From NCBI GenBank assembly GCA_003252075.1, contig QKDO01000122.1, positions 1 to 34,040 of the forward strand: a DNA stretch of 34,040 nucleotides, in the 5' to 3' direction. The stretch is from Nitrospirota bacterium (GTDB lineage: Bacteria; Nitrospirota; Thermodesulfovibrionia; Thermodesulfovibrionales; UBA6898). Within the stretch, counting starts at the first letter, position 1. Each line of letters opens with the position of its first letter. Made by a program: the position numbers and the translations under genes. Positions 1 to 8,180 of this stretch are shown piece after piece. The notes below the pieces were generated by a model. That model was not told the origin of the DNA. It did not search any database and was given only the letters and a program-made list of their open reading frames with translations.

Positions 1-1
1 C

Positions 2-244
2 CTGTATGTCGTTGATGCCATGGGTATCCATACGGCAAACCCCATATCAGGGGATTTCTCCATAGGCGTTTCCGGTCTCTGGATCGAAAATGGCGAGGTC
101 GCGTTTCCGGTAAAAGAGGCGGTGATCTCTGGCAATCTGCTGGAGTTCTTCACCAAGGTCTCCGCAGTCGGAGATGACATGAGGTTCTATGGCCCCGTTG
201 GTTCACCGAGTCTGATCATATCAGATATCGATATAAGCGCGTAG
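2..244 (+). CDS. pmbA: TldD/PmbA family protein, C-terminal fragment (5' end outside window)
   Basis: The open frame enters from the left edge and ends at TAG 242-244, giving about 80 C-terminal residues. They match the conserved end of the TldD/PmbA (TldE) metalloprotease family: a TANP.SGDFS.GVSG segment, WIENGE, a GNLLEFF stretch and AVGDDMRFYGP followed by GSPSLII. In the family, TldD and PmbA form a heterodimeric protease that degrades unfolded peptides and matures some modified peptides. The GDFS and ENGE pattern is closer to PmbA/TldE than to TldD. The metal-binding HExxxH of TldD would lie upstream, so the subtype is not certain. The dehydrogenase gene starts 22 nt downstream on the same strand and may be co-transcribed. 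Confidence 0.8.
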   Translation: MYVVDAMGIHTANPISGDFSIGVSGLWIENGEVAFPVKEAVISGNLLEFFTKVSAVGDDMRFYGPVGSPSLIISDIDISA

Positions 245-266
245 TTACCCTACGTTAAAGGATGGT

Positions 267-1295
267 ATGAACATGCAGACTGCACGATATTTTGGGGCTC
301 ATGATATCAGGATCGAGGAAATGCCTGTACCTGAGCCAAGTGATGGTGAAGTTCTCATGAGGATCAAGGCAAGCGGCATATGCGGAAGCGATGTCATGCA
401 CTGGTACAGAGCCGGAAGAGGCCCCGTCGTACTGGGTCATGAAGTGGCGGGCGAAGTTGCGGCTATGGGCAATGGGGTCTCAGGTCTGAGGCTTGGCGAC
501 AGGATCGCAGCTGCCCATCATGTCCCCTGCAACACGTGCCACTACTGCCGCAATGGACACCATACGGTCTGTGATACGCTGCGGAGTACTAATTTCTTCC
601 CCGGTGGATTTGCGGAGTATGTACTGCTGCCTGCCATCAATGTAGAAAGAGGCCTGTTCATCCTGCCCGATACTCTGTCATTCGAGGAGGCGACGTTTAT
701 AGAACCTCTTGCCTGCGTCCTCCGAGGTCAGCGCATTGCAGGCACCTCGATCGGTCACAGTGTTCTTGTCATCGGCAGCGGCATCTCAGGACTGCTCCAT
801 ATACAGATGGCACGTGCCCTTGTCGCATCGGTCGTGGCGGCTACCGATATCAGTGATTACAGACTTGAGACGGCGAAGAGTTTCGGCGCTGACCTTGCCA
901 TACATGCAGGCGATGATGTTCCGGAGCTCTTCCGGAAGGCAAACCGGGGCAGAGGAGCTGATATCATTATCCTCACTTCAGGAGCCGAAAGGGCCATTGA
1001 TCACGCATTTCGAACGATCGACAGAGGAGGCACCATCCTCTTCTTTGCTCCTGCAGCAAAGGATACTGCGGTTCCACTGCCGGTTAACGACCTGTTCTGG
1101 CGCAATGAAATTACACTCACGTCATCATACGCTGCGAACTATAATGAACATATCATTGCTATGGAATATATCAGACAGGGAAGAATAAATGTGCGCAGCA
1201 TGATAACCCACAGACTGCCTCTGGCCGAGACGGCCAAGGGATTTCAACTTGTGGAAGACGCAGGAAATTCACTTAAGGTTATAATAGAACCCTGA
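267..1295 (+). CDS. Zinc-dependent medium-chain dehydrogenase (sorbitol/threonine dehydrogenase-like)
   Basis: This 342-residue protein has the full length and layout of the zinc MDR family. The N-terminal GroES-like domain carries the catalytic zinc ligands Cys39 (in GICGSD) and His58-Glu59 (in GHE). The structural zinc cysteines are Cys88, Cys91, Cys94 and Cys102. A Rossmann dinucleotide fold follows (VLVIGSGISGLLHIQ). The enzyme should oxidise a secondary alcohol or polyol with NAD(P); the substrate cannot be read from sequence. An AAAGGATGG ribosome site precedes ATG 267, with an alternative ATG two codons later. The LsrF-like aldolase gene starts 34 nt downstream on the same strand, so the two probably act in one sugar or sugar-phosphate pathway. 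Confidence 0.88.
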   Translation: MNMQTARYFGAHDIRIEEMPVPEPSDGEVLMRIKASGICGSDVMHWYRAGRGPVVLGHEVAGEVAAMGNGVSGLRLGDRIAAAHHVPCNTCHYCRNGHHTVCDTLRSTNFFPGGFAEYVLLPAINVERGLFILPDTLSFEEATFIEPLACVLRGQRIAGTSIGHSVLVIGSGISGLLHIQMARALVASVVAATDISDYRLETAKSFGADLAIHAGDDVPELFRKANRGRGADIIILTSGAERAIDHAFRTIDRGGTILFFAPAAKDTAVPLPVNDLFWRNEITLTSSYAANYNEHIIAMEYIRQGRINVRSMITHRLPLAETAKGFQLVEDAGNSLKVIIEP

Positions 1296-1329
1296 GAAAA
1301 TCACTACATCCAGGCAAGGAGGTCATACT

Positions 1330-2178
1330 ATGGATTGGGGATTGAAAAACAGACTTTCGAGAGTGATCAAATCTGATGGCAAGACCGTTATGCTTGCGGT
1401 CGACCACGGATATTTCCTCGGTCCCACAAGCGGGCTGGAAGATGCAGGAAGAACCATTGGGCCTCTCCTTCCTCATGCCGACGCACTTATGCCGGCAAGG
1501 GGTATACTGAGGACCTCGGTGGACGCTTCGACAGACACACCTATTGTGCTTAGAGTCTCCGGAGGCAACAGCGTCCTTGACGAGGATCTCTCTTTTGAGG
1601 GCATTACGGTATCCATGGAGGATGCTGTACGAATGAATGTGGCTGCAGTCGCCCTTTCGATCTATGTCGGGTCACCCAATCAGAAGGAGACCCTGCTCAA
1701 TCTGGCGAAGCTTGTCGATGAAGGACAGCGATACGGTATCCCGGTGCTCGCAGTCACCGCCGTCGGCAAGAGCATGGGAAGAGATGCCCGCTATCTCTCA
1801 CTTGCCTGTCGCATAGCAGCCGAGTTGGGAGCTCATTTTGTAAAAACATACTATTGTGACGGATTCGAAAAAGTTGTGCGAACATGCCCTGTTCCGATCG
1901 TTATGGCAGGAGGCAAGAAACTGCCTGAGGCAGAGGCATTGGAACTTACTTACAATGCAATCAAACGGGGAGCTGCAGGGGTTGATATGGGGCGCAATAT
2001 CTTCCAGGCTGAATCTCCTGTAGCCATGATTCAGGCCGTCAAAGCAGTAGTCCATGACAAAAGCAGCCCGAAGCAGGCTTTTCATCTATACCAAAGCCTC
2101 AAGGCGGCTGAAAAGAGCCCTAAAAGACCGCGACTCAAAGGTGTTACCGCAAGTCGGGCAGAACTCAACAGGCATTGA
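1330..2178 (+). CDS. LsrF/DhnA-type class I aldolase or thiolase
   Basis: A 282-residue TIM-barrel protein of the DeoC/DhnA aldolase superfamily. It resembles E. coli LsrF, the 3-hydroxy-2,4-pentadione-5-phosphate thiolase of AI-2 breakdown, over its full length: DWGLKNRLSR, TVMLAVDHGYFLGPTSGLE, ARGILR, VTAVGKSM, FVKTYY, PIVMAGGKKLPE and GVDMGRNIFQ. The Schiff-base lysine is about Lys172 (AHFVKTYY). A near-perfect AAGGAGG precedes ATG 1330. No lsrK, lsrG, lsrR or transporter genes are nearby and the partner is an MDR dehydrogenase, so a role in AI-2 processing is not supported here. Cleavage of another phosphorylated keto sugar is equally likely. Confidence 0.85.
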   Translation: MDWGLKNRLSRVIKSDGKTVMLAVDHGYFLGPTSGLEDAGRTIGPLLPHADALMPARGILRTSVDASTDTPIVLRVSGGNSVLDEDLSFEGITVSMEDAVRMNVAAVALSIYVGSPNQKETLLNLAKLVDEGQRYGIPVLAVTAVGKSMGRDARYLSLACRIAAELGAHFVKTYYCDGFEKVVRTCPVPIVMAGGKKLPEAEALELTYNAIKRGAAGVDMGRNIFQAESPVAMIQAVKAVVHDKSSPKQAFHLYQSLKAAEKSPKRPRLKGVTASRAELNRH

Positions 2179-2362
2179 TCGGTATCTGCCGAACTCCAGA
2201 AAGACATTGGTCAAACATGTGGCAGCATTCGTTTTTTATACCGGCATTCACCATGTCAGAGGACTTCTTTTCTTCCCTAATTTATGATAATTCTGTTAAA
2301 ATGTCAGCCGTCTCAAGGGAATATGTTCCTGACGGAGCTATTGAATACCCGGAGGGTTACTA

Positions 2363-3523
2363 ATGGACTATTTTTTGACTGAAGAGCAGGTTATGATACG
2401 GGATCTTGCTAGACAGATCGCCGAAGAGAAGATCGTTCCGGTAAGGGGTGAACTGGACGAGAACGGCGAGTTCCCCTGGGAGATTATGAAGGTGCTTGCT
2501 CAGTCCGATCTCTTCGGCCTTTTCATCCCCGAGGAATACGGGGGTCTCGGCAAGGGATGCCTGGAACTCTGTATCGCAGTTGAGGAACTGTCCCGCGCCT
2601 GTGTGGGTGTGTCCACCTCCTATGCCGCAAATGCCCTCGGAACATACCCGCTTCTGCTCTTCGGTACCGATGCCCAGAAGCAGAAATTCCTTCCCGAAAT
2701 CGCCACCGGCAAAAAGCTCGTTGCATTCGGTCTCACCGAGGCAAATGCCGGCAGTGACGCCAGCGGCATCCAGACGACTGCCAAACTCGACAAGAATGAA
2801 TATGTCCTGAACGGCACCAAGCAGTGGATCACGAACGGCAGCGTTGCCGATGTGTATACCATCATAGCAATCACGGACAGGGCAAAGGGGCCTCGCGGTG
2901 CCTCTGCTTTTGTCGTGGAAAAAGGGACCCCCGGCTTCACCTTCGGCAAGAAAGAGAACAAGATGGGCATTCGCGCATCCATTACCACGGAACTCGTCTT
3001 TGACAATTGCCGCATCCCCAAAGAGAATGTTATCGGCAAAGAGGGCATGGGCTTTATCGTTGCCATGAAAACCCTTGACAGCTCGCGTACCGGCGTTGGC
3101 GCGCAGGGTCTGGGTATTGCCCAGGGTGCATACGAAGAGGCAGTAAAGTTCGCCCGCAAGAGGGTTCAGTTCGGCCATCCGGTCATCAGCTTTCAGGCAA
3201 TTCAGCACATGCTTGCCGACATGGCAACAGGGATTGAGGCAGCCCGTGCGCTGATCTATTCCGTGGCACGATATATCGACAGCGGCGCAAAAGAAGTTTC
3301 CAAGGTCTCTGCCATGGCAAAGTGCTTTGCCACTGACCTGGGTATGAAGGTCACCACGGATGCCGTACAGATTATGGGTGGCTCCGGTTATATGAAGGAA
3401 TACCCGGTTGAAAAAATGATGCGTGATGCCAAAATCCTGCAGATCTACGAAGGTACAAACCAGATTCAGCGGAACGTCATCGGTCAGGAGATCATCAAGG
3501 AGTTCGCGCGAAACAGTAAGTAA
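2363..3523 (+). CDS. Acyl-CoA dehydrogenase (short/medium-chain type)
   Basis: At 386 residues this has the standard length of a soluble FAD acyl-CoA dehydrogenase, which introduces the alpha-beta double bond of acyl-CoAs and passes electrons to ETF. Family signatures are present in order: FGLTEANAGSDASG (flavin/substrate site), KQWITNG, the mid-domain beta barrel, the helical C-terminal domain with RVQFGHPV, and IYEGTNQIQR. The last contains the expected catalytic glutamate, Glu363, in the position used by short/medium-chain enzymes. A GGAGG sits just before ATG 2363. It stands alone: 184 nt separate it from the aldolase gene and no ETF or enoyl-CoA hydratase gene is adjacent. Chain-length preference cannot be read from sequence. 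Confidence 0.93.
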   Translation: MDYFLTEEQVMIRDLARQIAEEKIVPVRGELDENGEFPWEIMKVLAQSDLFGLFIPEEYGGLGKGCLELCIAVEELSRACVGVSTSYAANALGTYPLLLFGTDAQKQKFLPEIATGKKLVAFGLTEANAGSDASGIQTTAKLDKNEYVLNGTKQWITNGSVADVYTIIAITDRAKGPRGASAFVVEKGTPGFTFGKKENKMGIRASITTELVFDNCRIPKENVIGKEGMGFIVAMKTLDSSRTGVGAQGLGIAQGAYEEAVKFARKRVQFGHPVISFQAIQHMLADMATGIEAARALIYSVARYIDSGAKEVSKVSAMAKCFATDLGMKVTTDAVQIMGGSGYMKEYPVEKMMRDAKILQIYEGTNQIQRNVIGQEIIKEFARNSK

Positions 3524-3818
3524 ACATGGCCTTCACCTCATAAGACCCGTTATTCTTCATCAGGACGCCTTTTGGGTTATTTCCGGGCATGCATCCGCTT
3601 TCCAAGGATACAAAAAAGAGTTTCACGGGTGCTGTCTTTCGCCGTGATGTTACTCCGGGCTAGAGATCACCGCTCGCAGGGTCACCCGGCCTTCCATCGT
3701 GCTGATCTGAGAACGCACACAGGACAAAGAGAGCGGTTTGATCCCCTGCTCAGCGGCTTGACCATCTTAGTCTTTACCTCCCTGAGAATGCTATACTATA
3801 TAAAATTTTTTGTGATAT

Positions 3819-3998
3819 ATGGAAGGCATTCTGATCAGAGAACTGAAGCAGTTTCATGACGATCGCAGATGGCTTGTGGAGATCTTTGGGGAAGACGAGA
3901 TCAACTATGACCCCTTCATGTCATATGTCTTGATGGCCAAGCCGGCAGGTGAGGTCCGGCATGAGGATGATCCGCCCTCACTCTACGGGATGGACTGA
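3819..3998 (+). pseudogene. rfbC: rfbC remnant: internally deleted dTDP-4-dehydrorhamnose 3,5-epimerase-like ORF
   Basis: This 59-codon ORF opens with MEGILIRELKQFHDDRRWLV, typical of the N-terminus of cupin-type dTDP-sugar 3,5-epimerases, and continues to MSYVLMAKPAG. It then jumps to VRHEDDPPSLYGMD, which resembles the C-terminal tail of the same family. The cupin core of roughly 100 residues, including the catalytic His and Tyr region, is missing, although the frame is kept. Family members are about 150-180 residues. The stop TGA 3996-3998 overlaps the rfbB start in a TGATG arrangement, as for an intact operon. Either an in-frame deletion has destroyed the epimerase, or the consensus dropped sequence here. 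The N-terminal match is seen directly; assigning the tail to the same family is from memory of related sequences. Confidence 0.65.
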
Positions 3999-5023
3999 TG
4001 AAGATCCTGGTCACCGGCGGCGCCGGCTTTATCGGATCCAACTTTGTCCGGCATCTCCTTTTAGCACATCCCGAACACAGCATTGTCAACCTCGACAAGC
4101 TGACCTATGCGGGCAATCTTGAAAACCTTACGGATGTCGAGCATCTTCCGGGATATACCTTCATCAGGGGAGACATATGCGACCGGGATCTGATCGGCTC
4201 CCTCGACTTCGATGCGATCGTGCATTTTGCTGCTGAAAGCCATGTCGACCGCTCCATTCTCGATTCCTCCCCTTTTTTGCGGACCAATGTGATCGGTACG
4301 GCAACCCTGCTTGAGGCGGCACGGGAGCGCCGCTGCAGAATGCTCCATGTCTCGACAGATGAAGTGTATGGTTCTCTCCCGCAGGGTCTTTTTACCGAGG
4401 CATCCCCGATCAGCCCGAACAGTCCCTATGCCGCAAGCAAGGCTTCGTCCGACCTCCTTGTCCGTGCCTATCACGAGACCTACGGGATGGACCTTCTGAT
4501 CACCCGCTGTTCGAACAATTATGGCCCCTACCAGTTTCCGGAGAAGCTCATCCCCCTGGTCATATCCCATGCACTTCAGGGCAAGACGATCCCCGTGTAC
4601 GGTGACGGCCAGAATGTGCGTGACTGGATCCATGTAGCCGACCACAACAGGGCTGTTGATCTGGTATTTCACCATGCAAAGGCGGGCGATGTCTATAACA
4701 TCGGCGCACGGAACGAGCAGAAGAATATAGACATCATTAAGACCCTCCTCGCGGTGATTGCCGAAATGACCGGCAGGGACAGGGAGGGCCTTTTCCGGCT
4801 CATCACCTTTGTAAAGGACAGGCCGGGTCATGACAGGAGATATGCGATCGACCCGGCAAAGATAGAGAAAGACCTCTCATGGAAACCGGAGATCCCCTAT
4901 GACCAGGGCCTTTCCGATACGGTTGCATGGTATCTTGAGAACAAGACATGGTGGGAACGTGTCATCTCCGGTGCATATCTCGAATATTACCGGCTTCAGT
5001 ACGGGGAGAGGTTCGGCGGATGA
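3998..5023 (+). CDS. rfbB: dTDP-glucose 4,6-dehydratase
   Basis: A 341-residue extended short-chain dehydrogenase that converts dTDP-D-glucose to dTDP-4-keto-6-deoxy-D-glucose, the second step of dTDP-L-rhamnose synthesis. The NAD-binding GGAGFIGSNF is at residues 7-16. The catalytic Thr-Asp-Glu is in STDEVYG, and Tyr144/Lys148 form YAASK. RDWIHVADH and the RPGHDRRYAIDP segment are also typical of RmlB. Its start overlaps the rfbC remnant stop, and its own stop overlaps the rfbD start by 4 nt, so translation is coupled. No rfbA (thymidylyltransferase) lies in the cluster, so that enzyme must be encoded elsewhere. Confidence 0.96.
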   Translation: MKILVTGGAGFIGSNFVRHLLLAHPEHSIVNLDKLTYAGNLENLTDVEHLPGYTFIRGDICDRDLIGSLDFDAIVHFAAESHVDRSILDSSPFLRTNVIGTATLLEAARERRCRMLHVSTDEVYGSLPQGLFTEASPISPNSPYAASKASSDLLVRAYHETYGMDLLITRCSNNYGPYQFPEKLIPLVISHALQGKTIPVYGDGQNVRDWIHVADHNRAVDLVFHHAKAGDVYNIGARNEQKNIDIIKTLLAVIAEMTGRDREGLFRLITFVKDRPGHDRRYAIDPAKIEKDLSWKPEIPYDQGLSDTVAWYLENKTWWERVISGAYLEYYRLQYGERFGG

Positions 5024-5853
5024 AAGTGGCGCTCACGGGCGCAGGAGGCATGCTCGGCCATGCCGTCGGGAAGGTCTTTTCTGATCTTGATCTCGTCCCC
5101 TTTTCCCGCGCTGAACTTGATATAGCCAGCCTTGACGATGCGGTGAGGAAGATACGGGATGCCCGGCCGGACTTTCTCATCCATGCCGCGGCTTTTACGA
5201 ATGTGGATGGCTGTGAGACAGAACCGGAAAAAGCGTACCTGGTGAACGGCATCGGTGCACGGAACGTTGCCATTGCCTGTGAAGAGATCCGCTGTCCTGT
5301 TGTCCTTATCAGCTCCGACTACGTCTTCGACGGATCGAAACCCGCCCCGTACGATGAATGGGACACGCCAAACCCCGTCAGCCGGTACGGCGTGTCAAAG
5401 TTCATGGCAGAAAGGTTCGTCTCATCCCTGACGAACCGCTACTATATCGTTCGCACGTCCTGGCTCTTCGGAAGCAACGGAAAGAACTTTGTCGATACCA
5501 TCATCCGACTCCTCACGGAACAGGACCACCTCCGGGTGGTAAATGATCAGTTCGGCTCCCCTACCTATACGGAGGATCTCGCCCGTGCGCTGAAGGAACT
5601 GTTAGGCCGTGGTTACGGGATCTATCATATGACGAACGCCGGCATCTGCACCTGGTATGAGTTCGCCGTTGAGATCGCCGAGAAACGCGGGATACAAAAA
5701 CAGATCATGCCGGTCACCTCCGAAGAGTTCGTGCGACCGGCCAGACGGCCGGCCAACTCAGCGCTCAATGACACCATGCTGCGACTGGAAGGCATCACCC
5801 CCCTCCGGCATTGGGAAGATGCTCTTGACGATTACCTTTCGCGCGATTCATGA
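5020..5853 (+). CDS. rfbD: dTDP-4-dehydrorhamnose reductase
   Basis: A 277-residue RmlD-family reductase that makes dTDP-L-rhamnose from the 4-keto intermediate. The start ATG 5020, overlapping the rfbB stop (ATGA), gives MKVALTGAGGMLGHAVG, a correct N-terminal Rossmann motif. A longer frame reaching back to 4948 would overlap rfbB by 76 nt and add residues foreign to the family. Further signatures are AAFTNVDGCE, SSDYVFDG, YGVSKFMAE (catalytic YxxxK), RTSWLFG and DQFGSPTYTEDLA. It is the last gene of the rhamnose block. Because rfbC is broken in this window, the pathway needs an epimerase from another locus to be complete. Confidence 0.95.
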   Translation: MKVALTGAGGMLGHAVGKVFSDLDLVPFSRAELDIASLDDAVRKIRDARPDFLIHAAAFTNVDGCETEPEKAYLVNGIGARNVAIACEEIRCPVVLISSDYVFDGSKPAPYDEWDTPNPVSRYGVSKFMAERFVSSLTNRYYIVRTSWLFGSNGKNFVDTIIRLLTEQDHLRVVNDQFGSPTYTEDLARALKELLGRGYGIYHMTNAGICTWYEFAVEIAEKRGIQKQIMPVTSEEFVRPARRPANSALNDTMLRLEGITPLRHWEDALDDYLSRDS

Positions 5854-5951
5854 CCTGCCCCGCTACCCCTCCCGTCTCTGTCATCGCTCGCACTTACAAC
5901 ACCACGCGTCCGCGGGATTTAACGTGATACCATGGTGTTTTCGGAGGTAAA

Positions 5952-6560
5952 ATGTTCAGACTGCTGAAGCTTATTCTCACGATAGCGCTGACTGCCGGTG
6001 TACTTTTCCTTTCCCATGCTCCACTTCTTACACAGGCAGGCAAGATGATCATCAGGCAGGACGAAATGAAGCCTGCTGACGCCATTGTCGTCCTTGCCGG
6101 AGAGGAGACCGAACGCGTCGAGTACGGAGTAAAGCTCTTCAAGAACGGCTGGGCCAGAAAGGATATGATCATCATGGCCGGCGGCCCGCTCGTCTGGAAA
6201 TACACCTGGGCCGGTCTGATGAAAGCTCATGCCGAATCCCTCAATGTACCCGCCGGGAAGATCCTGATTGAGGACAAGTCCCGCTCAACCGAAGAGGATG
6301 CTATCTACACAAAGGAAATTCTGCAGAAGAATCATATCGCATCAATCATTCTTGTCACGTCACCCTATCACAGCCGGAGGGCATCGATCATCTTTGAGCG
6401 GGTGCTGGGAAAAGATATCAGCATTATCAATGCACCGGCAGAAAACAGCTGGTTAGAGATCCGTGACTGGTGGAAAAGAAGGCGCGAACGTACAATGGTC
6501 CTGAATGAGTTCTCAAAGTATATCTGGCTCTGGGTCTTCGGCGTGAAGGAAAAGGCATAG
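5952..6560 (+). CDS. YdcF/SanA-like DUF218 membrane-anchored protein
   Basis: A 202-residue protein with one N-terminal hydrophobic helix (about residues 5-25), probably anchoring the rest outside the inner membrane. A DUF218 (YdcF/ElyC/SanA) domain follows: PADAIVVLAGEETERVEYGVKLFKNGWA, MAGG, the EDKSRSTEEDA motif, VTSPYHSRRA and the C-terminal NEFSKYIW. Members of this family are linked to envelope and peptidoglycan homeostasis, but the reaction is unsettled. A GGAGG element precedes ATG 5952. The gene sits 98 nt after rfbD and 13 nt before the ABC exporter ATPase, consistent with a role in envelope polysaccharide or lipid metabolism. That link is inferred from position only. Confidence 0.85.
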   Translation: MFRLLKLILTIALTAGVLFLSHAPLLTQAGKMIIRQDEMKPADAIVVLAGEETERVEYGVKLFKNGWARKDMIIMAGGPLVWKYTWAGLMKAHAESLNVPAGKILIEDKSRSTEEDAIYTKEILQKNHIASIILVTSPYHSRRASIIFERVLGKDISIINAPAENSWLEIRDWWKRRRERTMVLNEFSKYIWLWVFGVKEKA

Positions 6561-6573
6561 GGTTCCGGGCCAA

Positions 6574-7314
6574 ATGGTAATCGTCAGGGTAGAACATCTA
6601 GTCAAGCACTACGGGAACCTTTGCGCTGTTGATGACATCTCCTTCGAGATCATGAAGGGTGAATGCTTCGGTTTTCTGGGGCCGAACGGTGCAGGCAAGA
6701 CAACTGCCATGGGCATTATTTACTGCTTCATGCCGCCTACCTCAGGCCGTGTGACGGTATTCGGTCTTGATGTCACCCTGCAACCGAGCATGATAAAAGC
6801 TCGTATCGGCGTCATGCCCCAGGACGACAATATCGATCCCGACCTTTCGGTGCTGCAGAACCTCATTGTCTATGCACGGTATTTCGATATACCGAAAAAA
6901 GCCTCCTCTCCGCGTGCATGGGAACTCCTCGATTTCGTTGAATTACGGGACAAGGCGAACGTGAACATTAAAAGCCTTTCCGGAGGTATGAAAAGACGCC
7001 TCCTCCTTGCACGAGCTCTTATGAATGACCCCGAATTGCTGATCATGGATGAGCCTACCGTGGGTCTCGACCCGCACAGCAGGCATGCCGTCTGGGACAA
7101 TCTTGCACATCTCAAGGTTAGGGATACTACTATTATTCTCACTACCCACTATATAGAAGAAGCAGAAAGGATCTGCGACAGGGTCGCGATCATGGACAAC
7201 GGCAAGATCATCGAAGCAGGCACGCCTGCGCACCTCATGGCCCGGTACGGCGGCAATCTCGAGGATGTCTATCTCAGGCTCACGGGCAAGAAACTCCGCG
7301 AGGAGATCGCATGA
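6574..7314 (+). CDS. ABC-2 exporter ATPase, NodI-like
   Basis: A 246-residue ABC ATPase with Walker A GPNGAGKTT (residues 36-44), the Q-loop segment GVMPQDDNIDPDLSV, the signature LSGGMKRR, Walker B LLIMDEPTVGLD and the switch histidine in TTHYIEEA. The PQDDNIDPDL.V..N Q-loop region is characteristic of the NodI/DrrA branch, which energises ABC-2 permeases exporting lipid-linked or oligosaccharide-type substrates. Its stop overlaps the start of the permease gene by 4 nt (ATGA), so the two form one transporter. The substrate is unknown. Proximity to rhamnose and DUF218 genes hints at an envelope glycolipid, which is inference only. Confidence 0.92.
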   Translation: MVIVRVEHLVKHYGNLCAVDDISFEIMKGECFGFLGPNGAGKTTAMGIIYCFMPPTSGRVTVFGLDVTLQPSMIKARIGVMPQDDNIDPDLSVLQNLIVYARYFDIPKKASSPRAWELLDFVELRDKANVNIKSLSGGMKRRLLLARALMNDPELLIMDEPTVGLDPHSRHAVWDNLAHLKVRDTTIILTTHYIEEAERICDRVAIMDNGKIIEAGTPAHLMARYGGNLEDVYLRLTGKKLREEIA

Positions 7315-8066
7315 ACCTGCGGCGGGCGTTCCGGGTCTTCCAGCGCAACCTTACGGTCTTCAGCAAACTGTACAAATCGAGCCTTGCGCTTAATTTTGCA
7401 GAGCCGGCCCTCTACCTCTGGGCACTCGGACTGGGGCTCGGCGCCTATGTAAAGGAGATCAACGGCGTGCCGTACATCAACTTCATCGCTCCCGGCATGA
7501 TTGCCTCATCAGCCATGTTCGCCGCGGTCTATGAAACAACCTACGGCACCTACGTACGCATGACCTATCAAAAGACCTTCGACGCGATCCTTGCCACACC
7601 CGTAAACATCTACGATCTTGTCGCAGGAGAACTCATGTGGGGTGCGGCAAAAAGCGTGCTGTACGGGACGATCATTATGCTGGTCATCTCGATCTTCGGG
7701 CTAGTGGACTCGGCAGCGGTCATTGCTGCCCTTCCCTTGATCTTTATCAGCGGCATCATCTTTTCGGAGATATCCATGGTCTTCGTCGCCATCGTTCCGG
7801 GCATCGACTCTTTCAACTACTTCTACACCCTCTTCATGACGCCCATGTTTCTCTTTTCGGGCATCTTCTTCCCCCTCGACAATCTTCCTCCGCTCGTGGC
7901 AAATATAGCCTTCTTCACCCCGCTCTATCACATGGTGAATGTCTGCAGGTCCTTTGCGCAGGGACATATGGCAGGCGTGTGGCTGGACGTCCTCTGGCTG
8001 CTCGCAGCGGCAGCCATTCTCGCTCCCTTCCCCTTCAGGCTCATGAAGAAAAGGATCGTAAGGTAA
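7311..8066 (+). CDS. ABC-2 type permease, NodJ-like
   Basis: A 251-residue membrane protein with about six hydrophobic segments and the ABC-2 (NodJ/DrrB) pattern. Notable segments are NFAEPALYLWALGLGLGAYV, INFIAPGMIASSAMFAA, TYGTYVRMTYQKTFDAILATP and a C-terminal FSGIFFPLDNLPP followed by TPLYHMVNVCRSF. It overlaps the upstream ATPase gene by 4 nt and should form the membrane half of that exporter. NodIJ in rhizobia exports lipo-chitooligosaccharides; similar pairs are common in non-symbiotic bacteria, where the cargo is usually unknown. The gene ends 114 nt before the convergent aminotransferase pseudogene, and no clear intrinsic terminator is visible between them. Confidence 0.92.
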   Translation: MNLRRAFRVFQRNLTVFSKLYKSSLALNFAEPALYLWALGLGLGAYVKEINGVPYINFIAPGMIASSAMFAAVYETTYGTYVRMTYQKTFDAILATPVNIYDLVAGELMWGAAKSVLYGTIIMLVISIFGLVDSAAVIAALPLIFISGIIFSEISMVFVAIVPGIDSFNYFYTLFMTPMFLFSGIFFPLDNLPPLVANIAFFTPLYHMVNVCRSFAQGHMAGVWLDVLWLLAAAAILAPFPFRLMKKRIVR

Positions 8067-8180
8067 CGTTGCGATGAGCCGCCGGGGCGACTCTATACTG
8101 ATATGGCCCTCTTCATTTCCACGGTAGCAATTGTCGGATCCATTGCCATGTCGGCCGTCACTTTCTTGTTCCCATGAGCT

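Noticed and set aside
4948-5019. Longer start for rfbD
   Set aside because: It would overlap rfbB by 76 nt and add residues before the Rossmann motif. The ATGA overlap start at 5020 is typical.
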